Counted from the first letter of the stretch, positions 27,291 through 36,515 are shown. The stretch is DNA of 64,000 nucleotides from Hydrogenibacillus schlegelii (GCF_001653195.1 NZ_JXBB01000045.1:62001-126000); one strand, 5' to 3'. Program-made: numbers and translations. Notes: a model not told the origin generated them from the letters alone.

Positions 27291-27343
27291 GAGCGGAGTT
27301 CAGGTGAGTTGAGAAGAGAAGAGCATGGCCGAGCGGAGTCGAG
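27291..27343 (+). promoter_or_regulatory. TRAP (MtrB) binding site: eleven triplets at 5-nt spacing
   Basis: Triplets begin at 27291 and recur every five bases through 27341: GAG, GAG, CAG, GAG, GAG, GAG, GAG, TGG, GAG, GAG, GAG. Nine of eleven are GAG and the register is unbroken. The TRAP protein is an 11-subunit ring that wraps RNA carrying (G/U)AG repeats with 2-3 nt spacers when loaded with tryptophan. Eleven positions, one per subunit, matches the ring exactly. The mtrB gene is not in this window. Confidence 0.88.
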
Positions 27344-27564
27344 CGGCCCGTTCGGGGCAAGGGGAAGCGGAGCGTCGAAGGGCGGCTGGAGCGCCGGTCT
27401 GAGATCGCCGCGTGCGCAGACGTTTTTGTTCCGGCGGAGCATCGAGACCGGTCCTTCAGCCGCGTGGATGCACCGTCCGGTGATCCGGATCGGAAGCGGC
27501 GGGACGGGGCTTTCGACGACCGCTTGGGCACCGGCCGGACTTCTGGCACGCTCGCCGAAAACGT

Positions 27565-27600
27565 CCATGCTCTTCTCCGATCGGGAGGAGGGCTTTTTTT
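27565..27600 (+). terminator. trp attenuator terminator / SD-sequestering hairpin
   Basis: Hairpin GCTCTTCTCC (27569-27578) with GGAGGAGGGC (27584-27593), ten pairs including two wobbles, then seven T (27594-27600). The 13 bases CCATGCTCTTCTC (27565-27577) are the exact reverse complement of 27316-27328 inside the TRAP site, which gives an antiterminator pairing. The hairpin 3' arm is also the trpE Shine-Dalgarno (GGAGGAGG, 7 bases before TTG). Confidence 0.85.
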
Positions 27601-29188
27601 GTTCTATTATCCGCTCGTGCGCAAGCTGTATGCCGACGCCTGGACGCCGGTCGTCGCTTACGAAGCGCTGCGCGCCGAACGGCCGACGCTTCTCGAAAGC
27701 GCCGAACACGGCGCCCGCGTCGGGCGGTATTCGGTGCTGGCCTACCGGCCGCTTTTGACCTTCACCTACGCGGTCGAATCGGCCGGCGGTCCGGGGGCGG
27801 CGCGGATTCGCGATCTTTCGTCCGGGACGGAGGAGCGGCTCACGGAGGCGCCGGAGGCGGCGCTGGAGGCGTTTTTGACCCGGATCCGGCGGCATCCGGG
27901 TGCACCGGCACCGGACGTGCCGTTCGTCGGGGCGGCGATCGGCGCCTTTTCGTTTGAGCTGGCATACGGCGGCAAGGCGCCTGTCATCCGGGGGCCGGCG
28001 ACGCCGGAGAAAGGGCCGGAGGGAGCGCCTCGGGCGAAAGACGCCCGGGCAAAGGGGGCCTCCGCGGCGGATCCGCTCGCGCTCATCCGGGTCTTTTTGC
28101 CCGGTCGGCTCGTCGTGTTCGACCATCTGACGAAGACGGCGGCGTACGTGGGCCTCGTGCCGCTCTCGTCACCGGAACTCGGGTCGGCGGAGCGGGCGGC
28201 GCTGACCGAGGCGGAGGCGGCGCTGGAGGCGGAGGCGGAGGCGTTTGTCGCCCGCCTGGGAAAGACGGCGCTCCCGGCGCTTCAGGGCGATCGGGGGGAG
28301 GTCCCCGAGATGCCGGTGACCGCCGAGCCCGTGGACGGGGCGTTTGTCGAGCAGGTGGGATCGGTGCTCGCGGCGGTCCGCCGCGGAGCGGTCGAACAGG
28401 TGGTCCTTTCGCGGCGATATGAGGTGGCGGGGACGTTCGATCCCTTTCTCGTCTACCGGTACCTTCGGGCCGAAAATCCGTCGCCCTACCTTTTCCTCCT
28501 CGATCTGAGCGGCTTCGGGGGGGACGTCTACGCCGGGAGTTCGCCGGAAAGCCTCGTCCGGATCGAGGGCGGGCGGATCTCGACCCGCCCGATCGCCGGC
28601 ACCCGTCCCCGGGGGAAAACGCCGGAGGAAGATGCGCGGCTGGAGGCGGAACTTCTCGCCGACGCGAAGGAGGCCGCCGAGCACGACATGCTCGTCCGGC
28701 TGGCGGAGGACGACCTTCGGGCCGTGGCCGATCCGGAGACGGTCCGGATCGAGGCGTACCGGACGGTGGAGCGCTACTCCCACGTCATGCATCTCGTCTC
28801 GCACTTAAGCGGCCGGCTGCGCCGTGAGGTGACGCCGGTCGAGGCGCTCTTTCGCCTCTTCCCCGCCGGCACCGTGAGCGGCGCGCCCCGTGCGGCGGCG
28901 CTCGCGCTGATCCGCCGGCTGGAGCCCGAGCCGCGGGGCCTGTACGCCGGGGGCGTCGGCTGGATCCATCCGGACGGCGACCTCGATCTGGCCATCGCCA
29001 TCCGGACGATCCGCTTTTACGCCGGCGGCGCTACGGTTCAGGCCGGCGCCGGCATCGTCGCCGGGTCGGTGCCGGAGCGGGAGCTCGAAGAAACCCGCCG
29101 GAAGGCGATGGCGCTCCTTCGGGCGCTCGCCCGGTCGACGGCGCATGCCGAGCCGTTCGCCGCAACGGGAAAAGGACACCGGCAGTAG
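27599..29188 (+). CDS. trpE: Anthranilate synthase component I
   Basis: A 529-residue chorismate-binding enzyme forming anthranilate with a glutamine amidotransferase partner. C-terminal catalytic signatures: 'STRPIAGTRPRGKTPEEDA', 'AEHDMLVRLAEDDL', 'YSHVMHLVSHLSGRL', 'AGTVSGAPRAAAL' and 'QAGAGIVAGSVPERELEE'. The TTG at 27599 is chosen because GGAGGAGG lies 7 bases ahead; the frame is open upstream, but that is leader RNA. There is no trpG here; as in B. subtilis the amidotransferase probably comes from a pabA/trpG elsewhere. An Ala/Lys-rich insertion ('ATPEKGPEGAPRAKDARAKG') interrupts the N-terminal domain. Confidence 0.94.
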   Translation: MFYYPLVRKLYADAWTPVVAYEALRAERPTLLESAEHGARVGRYSVLAYRPLLTFTYAVESAGGPGAARIRDLSSGTEERLTEAPEAALEAFLTRIRRHPGAPAPDVPFVGAAIGAFSFELAYGGKAPVIRGPATPEKGPEGAPRAKDARAKGASAADPLALIRVFLPGRLVVFDHLTKTAAYVGLVPLSSPELGSAERAALTEAEAALEAEAEAFVARLGKTALPALQGDRGEVPEMPVTAEPVDGAFVEQVGSVLAAVRRGAVEQVVLSRRYEVAGTFDPFLVYRYLRAENPSPYLFLLDLSGFGGDVYAGSSPESLVRIEGGRISTRPIAGTRPRGKTPEEDARLEAELLADAKEAAEHDMLVRLAEDDLRAVADPETVRIEAYRTVERYSHVMHLVSHLSGRLRREVTPVEALFRLFPAGTVSGAPRAAALALIRRLEPEPRGLYAGGVGWIHPDGDLDLAIAIRTIRFYAGGATVQAGAGIVAGSVPERELEETRRKAMALLRALARSTAHAEPFAATGKGHRQ

Positions 29189-29241
29189 AAGGGGCGCCGG
29201 CGGAGGTCCGAGGCTCGAACAACGACCGGGGGTGAGAAACC

Positions 29242-30264
29242 ATGCAGGATGTGTTGCGAAAGCTCGCCGCCGGGGAAACGCTCGCGCAGGACGAGGCCCG
29301 CGCGGCGATGGAGCGCCTCATCGGCGGGGAGGTCGACGACGTCCACATCGCCGCCTTTTTCGGCCTGCTCAGAGGGCGAGGAGAGACGGCGGAGGAGATC
29401 GCCGGCTTTGCCGCCGGCATCCGGGGCCTGGCCCGGTCGATTTCGGCGCCGGCGGGGGCGATCGACACCGCCGGCACCGGCGGCGACGGCGGTCGGACGT
29501 ACAACGTGTCGACGGCGGCGGCCCTCGTCGCGGCGGCGGCCGGCGTGCCAGTCGTCAAGCATGGCAACCGGGCCGTCTCGGGCCGGGCGGGGAGCGCCGA
29601 CGTCCTCAGGGCCTTGGGAATTCCGACGGAGCTTCCGCCGGAGACGGCAGCGGCCTATCTTCGCCGGACGGGGTTCGTCTTTCTCTTTGCGCCGCTCTAT
29701 CATCCGGCCCTGGCCCGGGTGCAGCCGGTGCGGCGGGCCCTCGGCATCCCGACGGTGATGAACCTCCTCGGGCCGCTCGTCAACCCGGCGGGCGTCCGGC
29801 GCCAGCTCGTCGGCGTCGCCGACCGGCGGTATCAGGGGGCGATCGCCCGGGCGCTCCTCGCCGGCGGAACGGAGCGGGCGCTCGTCGTCTCGTCCGCCGA
29901 CGGGCTGGATGAAATCTCCGTGAGCGCTCCGACGCGGGTGCTCGAGATCGACGGCGGGCGCCTTCTCGAGTACGACCTCACCCCGGAGGCGCTGGGGCTT
30001 CCCCTCTTTCCGCCGGGAGCGTACGGCGCCGGCGATGCGGCCGAAAACGCGCGCCTCGTCGAGGGGCTCCTTCGGCCGACGGGGCGGCCGATGAATGCCG
30101 ACTATGCCCTCCTTCTGGCCAACGCCGGCGCCGCCCTCTACGTCGCCAAAGCGGCGCCGTCGCTCCGGGACGGGGTGCGTCTGGCGGCGGAGACGATCGA
30201 AAGCGGCCGGGCGGCGGCGTACCTCGATCGTCTGCGGGCGGAGGTGCCGGTGCCGGATGCTTGA
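29242..30264 (+). CDS. trpD: Anthranilate phosphoribosyltransferase
   Basis: A 340-residue type-IV phosphoribosyltransferase joining PRPP to anthranilate. Motifs: 'DTAGTGGDGGRTYNVSTAAA' (PRPP/anthranilate loop), 'VVKHGNRAVSGRAGSADVL', 'HPALARVQPVRRALGI' and 'NLLGPLVNPA'. Normal length. ATG with GGGGGTGAG upstream; its end overlaps trpC by 8 bases. Confidence 0.96.
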   Translation: MQDVLRKLAAGETLAQDEARAAMERLIGGEVDDVHIAAFFGLLRGRGETAEEIAGFAAGIRGLARSISAPAGAIDTAGTGGDGGRTYNVSTAAALVAAAAGVPVVKHGNRAVSGRAGSADVLRALGIPTELPPETAAAYLRRTGFVFLFAPLYHPALARVQPVRRALGIPTVMNLLGPLVNPAGVRRQLVGVADRRYQGAIARALLAGGTERALVVSSADGLDEISVSAPTRVLEIDGGRLLEYDLTPEALGLPLFPPGAYGAGDAAENARLVEGLLRPTGRPMNADYALLLANAGAALYVAKAAPSLRDGVRLAAETIESGRAAAYLDRLRAEVPVPDA

Positions 30265-31099
30265 GACGATCGTGAGCTACAAGCGGCTGGAGGTCGATGA
30301 ACTCCGGCGGTCGGTCGGCCCGGCGATCGTGCGGGCGGTGGAGGCGGGCCCGCTTTCTCCGGTCCGCTCCCTCGCGGCGGCCCTCCGGAATCGCCGCCGG
30401 GGCGTCGCCCTCATCGCCGAGGCGAAAAAGGCGAGCCCCTCGAAAGGCGTCATTCGGGAAGGATTCGACCCGGTGGACGTCGCCCTCGCCTACCGGGCGG
30501 CGGCGGTCGACGCGGTGAGCGTCCTGACGGACCGGCCGTCGTTTCTCGGCGATCGGCTCTATCTTCCCCTTTTTTCCCGGATCGTCGAACGGCCCGTGCT
30601 GCGAAAGGACTTTATCCTCGATCCTTTGCAGCTTTATGAATCCCGCCTCCTCGGCGCCGATGCGGTGCTTCTCATCGTCCGCGCCCTGCGGCCGGAGGAG
30701 GTCGGGCGGCTCCTCGGCGAAGCGCACGCCCTCGGCCTCGAGGCCCTCGTCGAAGTGCACGATGAGCGGGAGCTCGACGTGGCCCTTTCGGCCGGCGCCC
30801 GGATCATCGGCATCAACAACCGGGATCTGGCGACGTTTCGCACCGACCGCGCCGTGACCGAGCGGCTCGTCCGCTCGATCCCGAACGACGTTCTCGTCGT
30901 GAGCGAAAGCGGCATCCGGGGACCCGAAGACGTCGATGCCCTGGGCGCCCTCGGGGTGGACGCCGTCCTCGTCGGAGAATACCTCATGCGCCAGCCGGAT
31001 CTCGTTCGGGCGGTCCGGGCGCTCGTCCGGGAAACGGGGGACGATTCGGAAGACCGGCCGGCGGCCGACCGCTCCTCCCGCCGGGGAGCGGCGCGATGA
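30257..31099 (+). CDS. trpC: Indole-3-glycerol phosphate synthase
   Basis: A 280-residue (beta/alpha)8 enzyme. Signatures 'LIAEAKKASPSKGVIRE' (catalytic Lys region), 'VLRKDFILDPLQLYESRLLG' (split VLRKDFILDP / LQLYESRLLGAD), 'ALVEVHDERELDVAL', 'GINNRDLATF' and 'VSESGIRGPEDV'. The ATG at 30257 lies inside the end of trpD. The last ~25 residues are charged and not conserved. The stop overlaps the trpF start as ATGA. Confidence 0.95.
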   Translation: MLETIVSYKRLEVDELRRSVGPAIVRAVEAGPLSPVRSLAAALRNRRRGVALIAEAKKASPSKGVIREGFDPVDVALAYRAAAVDAVSVLTDRPSFLGDRLYLPLFSRIVERPVLRKDFILDPLQLYESRLLGADAVLLIVRALRPEEVGRLLGEAHALGLEALVEVHDERELDVALSAGARIIGINNRDLATFRTDRAVTERLVRSIPNDVLVVSESGIRGPEDVDALGALGVDAVLVGEYLMRQPDLVRAVRALVRETGDDSEDRPAADRSSRRGAAR

Positions 31100-31809
31100 A
31101 CGGCACGGCGATCAAAATCTGTGGGCTTCGCGATCAGGCGGCCGTCGAGGCCGTCGCCGCCCTCGGGGATCGAATCCGGTATGCCGGCTTCGTCTTCGCC
31201 GAAAGCCGGCGACGGGTGACGCCGGAGGCGGTGCGGCGGCTCGATCTGACCCGCCTCGCGGCGCGGCGGGTGGGCGTCTTCGTCGATCCCGACCCGGCCC
31301 TCGTCCGGGCGGCGGTCGAGGCCGCCTCCTTGGAGGCGCTCCAGTTTTCCGGCGATGAGCCGCCGGAGGTGGTGGAAGCCTACCGTCGGACATGGGGGCT
31401 TTCCGTCATCAAGGCGATGGACGCGGCGGCCGGTCCGGAGGCGGCCGAGCGGTGGCTCGGCGGCGGGCGCCCGCCGTTTGACATCCTCCTTCTGGATGTC
31501 AGGCGCCCCGGCGCCTTCGGCGGGACCGGGACCGCGTTCGACTGGGAAATGATTCCCGAGTGGCAGGCGTTCGCCCGGGCATACGGGCTTTCCCTCTGGG
31601 TCGCCGGCGGGCTTCGGCCGGAGACCGTCGGCGCGCTCGTCCGGCGTTTCCGGCCGGACGGGGTGGACGTCTCAAGCGGCGTCGAGACCGGCGGCCAAAA
31701 AGACGCTGCCAAGATCCGCCGTTTCGTCGAGGCGGTGGCGGCGGCCGAAGCGGTGACGACCGAGGCGACGGACGCGGGAAGCCGGGGAGAAACGGCCCCG
31801 CCCCGCTGA
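31096..31809 (+). CDS. trpF: Phosphoribosylanthranilate isomerase
   Basis: A 237-residue (beta/alpha)8 isomerase. '[15 protein letters not shown]' holds the catalytic Cys; '[20 protein letters not shown]', '[15 protein letters not shown]', '[20 protein letters not shown]' with catalytic Asp, and '[15 protein letters not shown]' follow. ATGA overlap with trpC. The C-terminal ~25 residues (Ala/Thr/Glu) extend beyond the family core. Confidence 0.94.
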   Translation: MNGTAIKICGLRDQAAVEAVAALGDRIRYAGFVFAESRRRVTPEAVRRLDLTRLAARRVGVFVDPDPALVRAAVEAASLEALQFSGDEPPEVVEAYRRTWGLSVIKAMDAAAGPEAAERWLGGGRPPFDILLLDVRRPGAFGGTGTAFDWEMIPEWQAFARAYGLSLWVAGGLRPETVGALVRRFRPDGVDVSSGVETGGQKDAAKIRRFVEAVAAAEAVTTEATDAGSRGETAPPR

Positions 31810-31969
31810 ACGCCTTCGGGGGATCCGCCGATCGGCCGGCGGCCGCCCGGACGCCGGTCGCCGCAAGCGGCCCCGTCGTCCGTTCGCCGCCGACGGTGGA
31901 AGCGGCTGCCCGATGCCGGAGGAGTCCCTGGAAGGAGGTGAAGGCCTCCGACGCGGCGGAGGCCGATCG

Positions 31970-33292
31970 GTGAAGGAAAACCTTTCCAAAAACGCGGAAG
32001 GAACCGTGCCGGAAAACGGGCCGATCAAACCCGTGCGGCCGATCCCGCCGGAGGTGCTCCGGTCGCTTCCGGACGCCGAGGGCCGGTTTGGCCCGTATGG
32101 CGGCCGGTTCGTCCCGGAGACGCTCATGGCGGCTTTGGAGGAGCTCGAAGACGCCGTCCGGCGGATCGTCCCGAGCCCGGGCTTTCAGGCGAAACTGGCC
32201 GCGCTTCTCCAGGAATATGTCGGCCGGCCGACGCCGCTTACGTATGCGGCGCGCCTGTCGGAGGCGTACGGGGTGTCGATCTACCTCAAGCGGGAAGACC
32301 TCGCGCACACCGGCGCCCACAAGATCAACAACGCCCTCGGCCAGGCGCTTCTCGCCCGGGAGATGGGGAAGTCGCGCCTCATCGCCGAAACCGGGGCCGG
32401 CCAGCACGGCGTGGCGACGGCGACGGCGGCGGCCCTGCTCGGCATGCGGTGCACGATCTTTATGGGCGAAGAAGATATGGCCCGGCAGGCGCTCAATGTG
32501 TTCCGCATGCGGCTTTTGGGCGCCGAGGTCGTCGCGGTCCGGCACGGGACCCGGACGCTCAAAGAAGCCGTCAACGAAGCGCTCCGGCACTGGAGCGCCC
32601 ACGTCGACGAAACGTTTTACGTCCTCGGCTCGGCGGTCGGGCCGCACCCGTATCCGCTGCTGGTGCGAACGTTGCAACGGGTGATCGGCGATGAGGCCCG
32701 GGCGCAAAGCCTGAGCCTCCTCGGCCGGCTGCCGGAGGCGGTCGTGGCCAGCGTCGGCGGCGGGTCGAACGCGATCGGCATTTTTTACCCTTTTTTAAGC
32801 GATCCGGTGCGGCTCATCGGCGTCGAGGCGGCCGGCGAAGGGATCGAAAGCGGCCGGCATGCGGCCCCCCTTTCCGCCGGGTCGGTGGGCGTGCTTCACG
32901 GCGCCCGCACGTTTTTGCTTCAAGACGACGTCGGCCACATCCGGCCGGCTCACTCGGTCTCCGCCGGCCTCGACTACCCCGGAGTGGGGCCGGAGCACGC
33001 CTGGCTCAAAGACGTCGGCCGGGCGGAGTACGTTGCCGTGCGCGACGAGGAGGCGCTGGAGGCGCTTAAAGATTTAAGTCGTTTGGAGGGGATCCTGCCG
33101 GCCCTCGAGAGCGCCCACGCCCTCGCGTACGTGAAAAAGGCAGCCGCTTCGCTTACGGGGCCGGTGATCGTGAGCCTCTCCGGCCGCGGGGACAAAGACG
33201 TCGAAACGGTGGCCCGTCGTCTCGGCGCGGTGCTCGGAGGCGCCGACGATCCGGCCGCGAGGGGCGCTGTCGGCGGGCCGCCGGAGCGATGA
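31970..33292 (+). CDS. trpB: Tryptophan synthase beta subunit
   Basis: A 440-residue PLP enzyme joining indole and serine. The PLP lysine is K118 in '[13 protein letters not shown]', with the phosphate-binding '[11 protein letters not shown]' and the core start '[17 protein letters not shown]'. The GTG at 31970 is preferred, with GGAGG 8 bases ahead; an ATG at 31913 in the same frame has no SD. The first ~40 residues are an extension relative to typical TrpB. Follows trpF by 160 bases, the only sizeable gap inside the operon. Ends with ATGA into the trpA frame. Confidence 0.95.
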   Translation: MKENLSKNAEGTVPENGPIKPVRPIPPEVLRSLPDAEGRFGPYGGRFVPETLMAALEELEDAVRRIVPSPGFQAKLAALLQEYVGRPTPLTYAARLSEAYGVSIYLKREDLAHTGAHKINNALGQALLAREMGKSRLIAETGAGQHGVATATAAALLGMRCTIFMGEEDMARQALNVFRMRLLGAEVVAVRHGTRTLKEAVNEALRHWSAHVDETFYVLGSAVGPHPYPLLVRTLQRVIGDEARAQSLSLLGRLPEAVVASVGGGSNAIGIFYPFLSDPVRLIGVEAAGEGIESGRHAAPLSAGSVGVLHGARTFLLQDDVGHIRPAHSVSAGLDYPGVGPEHAWLKDVGRAEYVAVRDEEALEALKDLSRLEGILPALESAHALAYVKKAAASLTGPVIVSLSGRGDKDVETVARRLGAVLGGADDPAARGAVGGPPER

Positions 33293-33312
33293 GACAGGCG
33301 GGAGGGGAGGAC

Positions 33313-34107
33313 ATGGGAGAAGCGCGCATTCTGGAGGCATTCCGGACGGCCCGGACCCGGCCGGCGTTCATCCCGTTCGTCATGGCCGGCGACCCCGATC
33401 TCGAGCAGACGGCGGCGGTCGTCCGGGCGCTCGCCCGGGCCGGGGCGGCGATCGTCGAGCTCGGCGTGCCGTATTCGGACCCGATCGCCGACGGGCCGGT
33501 GCTCATCGAGGCGGCCGGCCGGGCGCTTCGCGCCGGCACGACGCCGGCGGCGGTGCTCGATCTCGTCCGCCGGCTCCGAAGGGAGGGAGCGCCGCCGATC
33601 GTCCTCCTTTTGTACGCCAACGTCCTCTTTCGGGCGGGCGTGGAGGATTTCGTGCGGGCGGCGGCGGAGGCCGGCGTCGACGGGCTGATCGTGCCGGATC
33701 TGCCGGCGGAAGAAAGCGCGGCGGTGCTCCGGACGGCGGAGGCGTTCGACGTTCCCGTCATCCCGCTCGTCGCCCCCACCTCCCGGCGCCGGCTCGACCG
33801 GATCCTGGCCGGCCGTCGGGGCTTTGTCTACGTCGTCTCGTCTCTCGGCGTGACCGGACCTCGGGAGGTGCTCTCCCCGGAACTTCACGCGCTCATCCGG
33901 GACGTCCGGGCTCGGACGGCGCTTCCGGTGGCGGTCGGGTTCGGCATCTCCCGCCGGGAACAGGTGGCGTCCCTCGCCGGGGTGGCCGACGGGGCGATCG
34001 TCGGAAGCGCCCTCGTCCGACACCTCGCCCAGGGGGGCGCGGTGGAGCCGTGGGTCGCGGCCCTTTTCGGCCCGCCCGCTGGCGCCGGCGCCGCCGGTGT
34101 GTTATGA
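33313..34107 (+). CDS. trpA: Tryptophan synthase alpha subunit
   Basis: A 264-residue (beta/alpha)8 subunit releasing indole from indole-3-glycerol phosphate. 'FIPFVMAGDPDLEQTAAVV', 'ELGVPYSDPIADGPVLIEA' (with the catalytic Asp), 'LLYANVLFRAGVEDFV', 'GLIVPDLPAEES', 'PLVAPTS' and 'FVYVVSSLGVTG' are visible. The ATG at 33313 follows GGAGGGGAGG; an in-frame ATG at 33289 overlaps the trpB stop (ATGA) and could also be used. Confidence 0.95.
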   Translation: MGEARILEAFRTARTRPAFIPFVMAGDPDLEQTAAVVRALARAGAAIVELGVPYSDPIADGPVLIEAAGRALRAGTTPAAVLDLVRRLRREGAPPIVLLLYANVLFRAGVEDFVRAAAEAGVDGLIVPDLPAEESAAVLRTAEAFDVPVIPLVAPTSRRRLDRILAGRRGFVYVVSSLGVTGPREVLSPELHALIRDVRARTALPVAVGFGISRREQVASLAGVADGAIVGSALVRHLAQGGAVEPWVAALFGPPAGAGAAGVL

Positions 34108-34108
34108 T
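34100..34108 (+). promoter_or_regulatory. Possible internal promoter before hisC
   Basis: An extended -10, TGTTATGAT, at the end of trpA without a recognisable -35. ATGAT and ATCAT flank GGCGT here, forming a small palindrome. Could give tryptophan-independent expression of hisC-tyrA-aroA. Confidence 0.3.
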
Positions 34109-34254
34109 GGCGTATCATCGCGCCTGCCGGAATCGGGCGCCGAATCGGACGCCGGAGGAAGCGGGGGAAGAAAGGTCGCGGCCTTGATCCGGCAGCGGGC
34201 GCGGGAGATCCGGTGGCGTATGTGAAGGTCAGCGGAAAGAAAGGCGGGCGGAAG

Positions 34255-35349
34255 ATGGCGTTTTCGGTCCGGATGAAGCCCCTCGATGTCCCGATCTACG
34301 AGCCGGGCAAACCGATCGCCGAGATCCGGGAACGGTACGGCCTCGATGCGGTCATCAAGCTCGCCAGCAACGAAAACCCGTACGGGCCGTCGCCGAAGGT
34401 GCAAGAAGCGCTCCTTGCCCGGCTTTCAGCGGATCCGGAGCTCTGGCTCCGCTATCCGGACGGGGCGGCCCGGGAGCTGAAGCGGGCCCTTTCGCTTCGG
34501 TGGGGACATCCGGCGGAGGGGATCGCCGTCGGCGCCGGGGCGGACGAGCTCATCCAGCTCATCGCCCTCCGCTTTCTTGCCGACGGCGATGAGGCGGTGA
34601 TGGGGGAGCTTTCCTTTCCGATGTATCCGATTGCGACCCGCATCGCCGGCGGGGTGCCGATTCCGGTGCCGATGGGGCCGGAGGGGCGCCTTGACCTCCC
34701 GGCGATGCTCCGGGCGATCGGCCCCCGAACGCGGATCGTCTGGCTGGCGAACCCGAACAACCCGACGGGGACGGTGTTTGACCGCGAGCGGTGGGCGGCT
34801 TTTCTCGCCGAAGTGCCGGAGACGGTGCTTGTCGTCCTGGACGAGGCATACGCCGAGTATGTGTCGGACCCGAATTACCCCGACGGTCCGGCGGCGGTGC
34901 GGCGGCATCCCAACGTCGTCGTCCTGCGGACGTTTTCCAAAGCGTACGGGCTGGCGGGCTTTCGCATCGGCTACGCCCTCGCGGCGCCGGAAGTCGTCCG
35001 GGAGCTCGAGCGCGTGCGAAAGCCGTTCAATACGTCGGCGGTGGCGCAGCTGGCGGCAACGCTCGCTCTGGAAGACGAGGCGCACGTCGCCTTCGTCCGG
35101 GAGGCGAACCGGAAGGCCCGGGCGGCGCTCCGGCAGGCGCTCGAGGCGCGTGGGTTTCGGCCGTACCCGTCGGAGACGAACTTTCTCTATCTCCCCCACG
35201 ATGACGGCCGCGGGTTGGCGACGCGGCTTGAGGCGGCGGGCGTCATCGTGCGGCCGGTGCCCGGCGGCATCCGGGTGAGCGTCGGGACGGAAGCGGAAAA
35301 TGCCCGGCTGCTTGCGGCGCTCGACGCCCTGGAGGGGCGAAGACGATGA
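34255..35349 (+). CDS. hisC: Histidinol-phosphate / aromatic aminotransferase
   Basis: A 364-residue fold-type I PLP aminotransferase. 'IKLASNENPYGPSPKV', 'WLANPNNPTGTVF', 'VVLDEAYAEYV' and 'LRTFSKAYGLAGFRIGYAL' (with the PLP lysine) are present. In Bacillus this trp-linked HisC serves both histidine synthesis and tyrosine/phenylalanine transamination. The ATG at 34255 has AAAGGCGGGCGGAAG ahead; GTG 34213 is possible. ATGA overlap with tyrA. Confidence 0.94.
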   Translation: MAFSVRMKPLDVPIYEPGKPIAEIRERYGLDAVIKLASNENPYGPSPKVQEALLARLSADPELWLRYPDGAARELKRALSLRWGHPAEGIAVGAGADELIQLIALRFLADGDEAVMGELSFPMYPIATRIAGGVPIPVPMGPEGRLDLPAMLRAIGPRTRIVWLANPNNPTGTVFDRERWAAFLAEVPETVLVVLDEAYAEYVSDPNYPDGPAAVRRHPNVVVLRTFSKAYGLAGFRIGYALAAPEVVRELERVRKPFNTSAVAQLAATLALEDEAHVAFVREANRKARAALRQALEARGFRPYPSETNFLYLPHDDGRGLATRLEAAGVIVRPVPGGIRVSVGTEAENARLLAALDALEGRRR

Positions 35350-36515
35350 CGGAACGTACCGAGGCGGTCGTCGTCGGCATGGGCCTCATCGGCGGCTCGA
35401 TCGCCGCCGTCCTCCGGGCCCGGGGACTTCGGGTCAGCGGCGTCGACCGGCTCGTCGCCCGAGCGGAGCGGGCCGCCCAAAGAGGGCTCATCGATCGGGC
35501 GCTCCGGCCGGAGGCGGCGGAGGCGGCGTATCGGGCGGCGGATCTCATCGTGCTGGCGCTTCCGGTCCTCTCGATCGTCCCGGCGCTTCGCCGCCTGGCG
35601 GAGGAGCGGCTCAAACCCGGCGTCATCGTCACCGACGTCGGCAGCACGAAGCGGTCGATCGTCGCCGAGGCGGAGGCGCTGTTTGCCGGCCGGGACGTCC
35701 GCTTCATCGGCGGCCACCCGATGGCCGGGTCTCACAAGTCGGGCGTCGAGGCGGCGCATCCGGACCTGTTTGAAAACGCCTACTATGTCCTCTGCCCGAG
35801 CCGTCTCGCCGAGGCGGCCGACGTCGAGCGGCTCAAAGATTGGCTGGCGCCGGCCCGGGTGAAGTGGTTGGTGATGGATCCGGCGGAACATGACCGGGTC
35901 GTGGCCGTGATCAGCCACCTGCCGCACGTCGTCGCGGCGCTCCTCGTGCAGATGCTCGCCCGGCGGGAAGCGGAAAGCCCGTATTACGCGCTTCTTGCCG
36001 CCGGCGGATTTAAAGACCTCACGCGGATTGCCGCCTCCAACCCGGAGATGTGGCGGGACATCGTCCTGGACAACCGGGCGGCGATCCTGGCGGCCTTCGA
36101 GGAGTGGGAGACGGACCTTCGGTCGGTTCGGGCGATGCTCGAGGCGGGGGATGGCCCGGCCCTCGAGGCATTTTTTGCCGCGGCGGCTCGCTACCGGGCG
36201 CGGCTTCCGGAGCGTCGGCCGGGGGCGATTCGGCCGGCCTACGACCTGTTCGTGGACATCCCGGACCGGCCGGGGGAGATCGGCCGGCTTGCGACGCGCC
36301 TCGGCGCGGCGGGCATCAACCTGACGAACCTCGAGATTCTGGAGCTTCGCGAGGACGTCTTCGGCGTGCTCCGGCTCGCGTTTCGCAACGATCGGGACCG
36401 GGAGCGGGCGGCGGCGCTCCTCGTCGAGGCAGGGTATCCGGTTTATGCGTTTTCCAACGGCGAGATGAAAGCCTTCGGCCCGGCCGGGGGCGGAGAAGGA
36501 GGGCGGGGACGGTGA
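35346..36515 (+). CDS. tyrA: Prephenate dehydrogenase with C-terminal ACT domain
   Basis: A 389-residue enzyme oxidising prephenate to 4-hydroxyphenylpyruvate. Nucleotide-binding 'VVGMGLIGGSIAAVL', 'VTDVGSTKRSIVAEAE', 'FIGGHPMAGSHKSGVEAA' with catalytic His, and a terminal ACT domain ('YDLFVDIPDRPGEIGRLATR'), which in Bacillus TyrA mediates feedback control. Coupled by ATGA to hisC and GTGA to aroA. Confidence 0.94.
   Translation: MTERTEAVVVGMGLIGGSIAAVLRARGLRVSGVDRLVARAERAAQRGLIDRALRPEAAEAAYRAADLIVLALPVLSIVPALRRLAEERLKPGVIVTDVGSTKRSIVAEAEALFAGRDVRFIGGHPMAGSHKSGVEAAHPDLFENAYYVLCPSRLAEAADVERLKDWLAPARVKWLVMDPAEHDRVVAVISHLPHVVAALLVQMLARREAESPYYALLAAGGFKDLTRIAASNPEMWRDIVLDNRAAILAAFEEWETDLRSVRAMLEAGDGPALEAFFAAAARYRARLPERRPGAIRPAYDLFVDIPDRPGEIGRLATRLGAAGINLTNLEILELREDVFGVLRLAFRNDRDRERAAALLVEAGYPVYAFSNGEMKAFGPAGGGEGGRGR

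Noticed and set aside
27464-27598. Upstream in-frame extension of trpE
   Set aside because: It would translate the leader and attenuator hairpin. The conserved protein and a perfect SD point to TTG 27599.
27188-27600. T-box (tRNA-Trp) riboswitch in the trp leader
   Set aside because: No AGGGTGGNACCGCG-type T-box sequence or specifier loop seen. The GAG repeats and antiterminator fit TRAP control instead.
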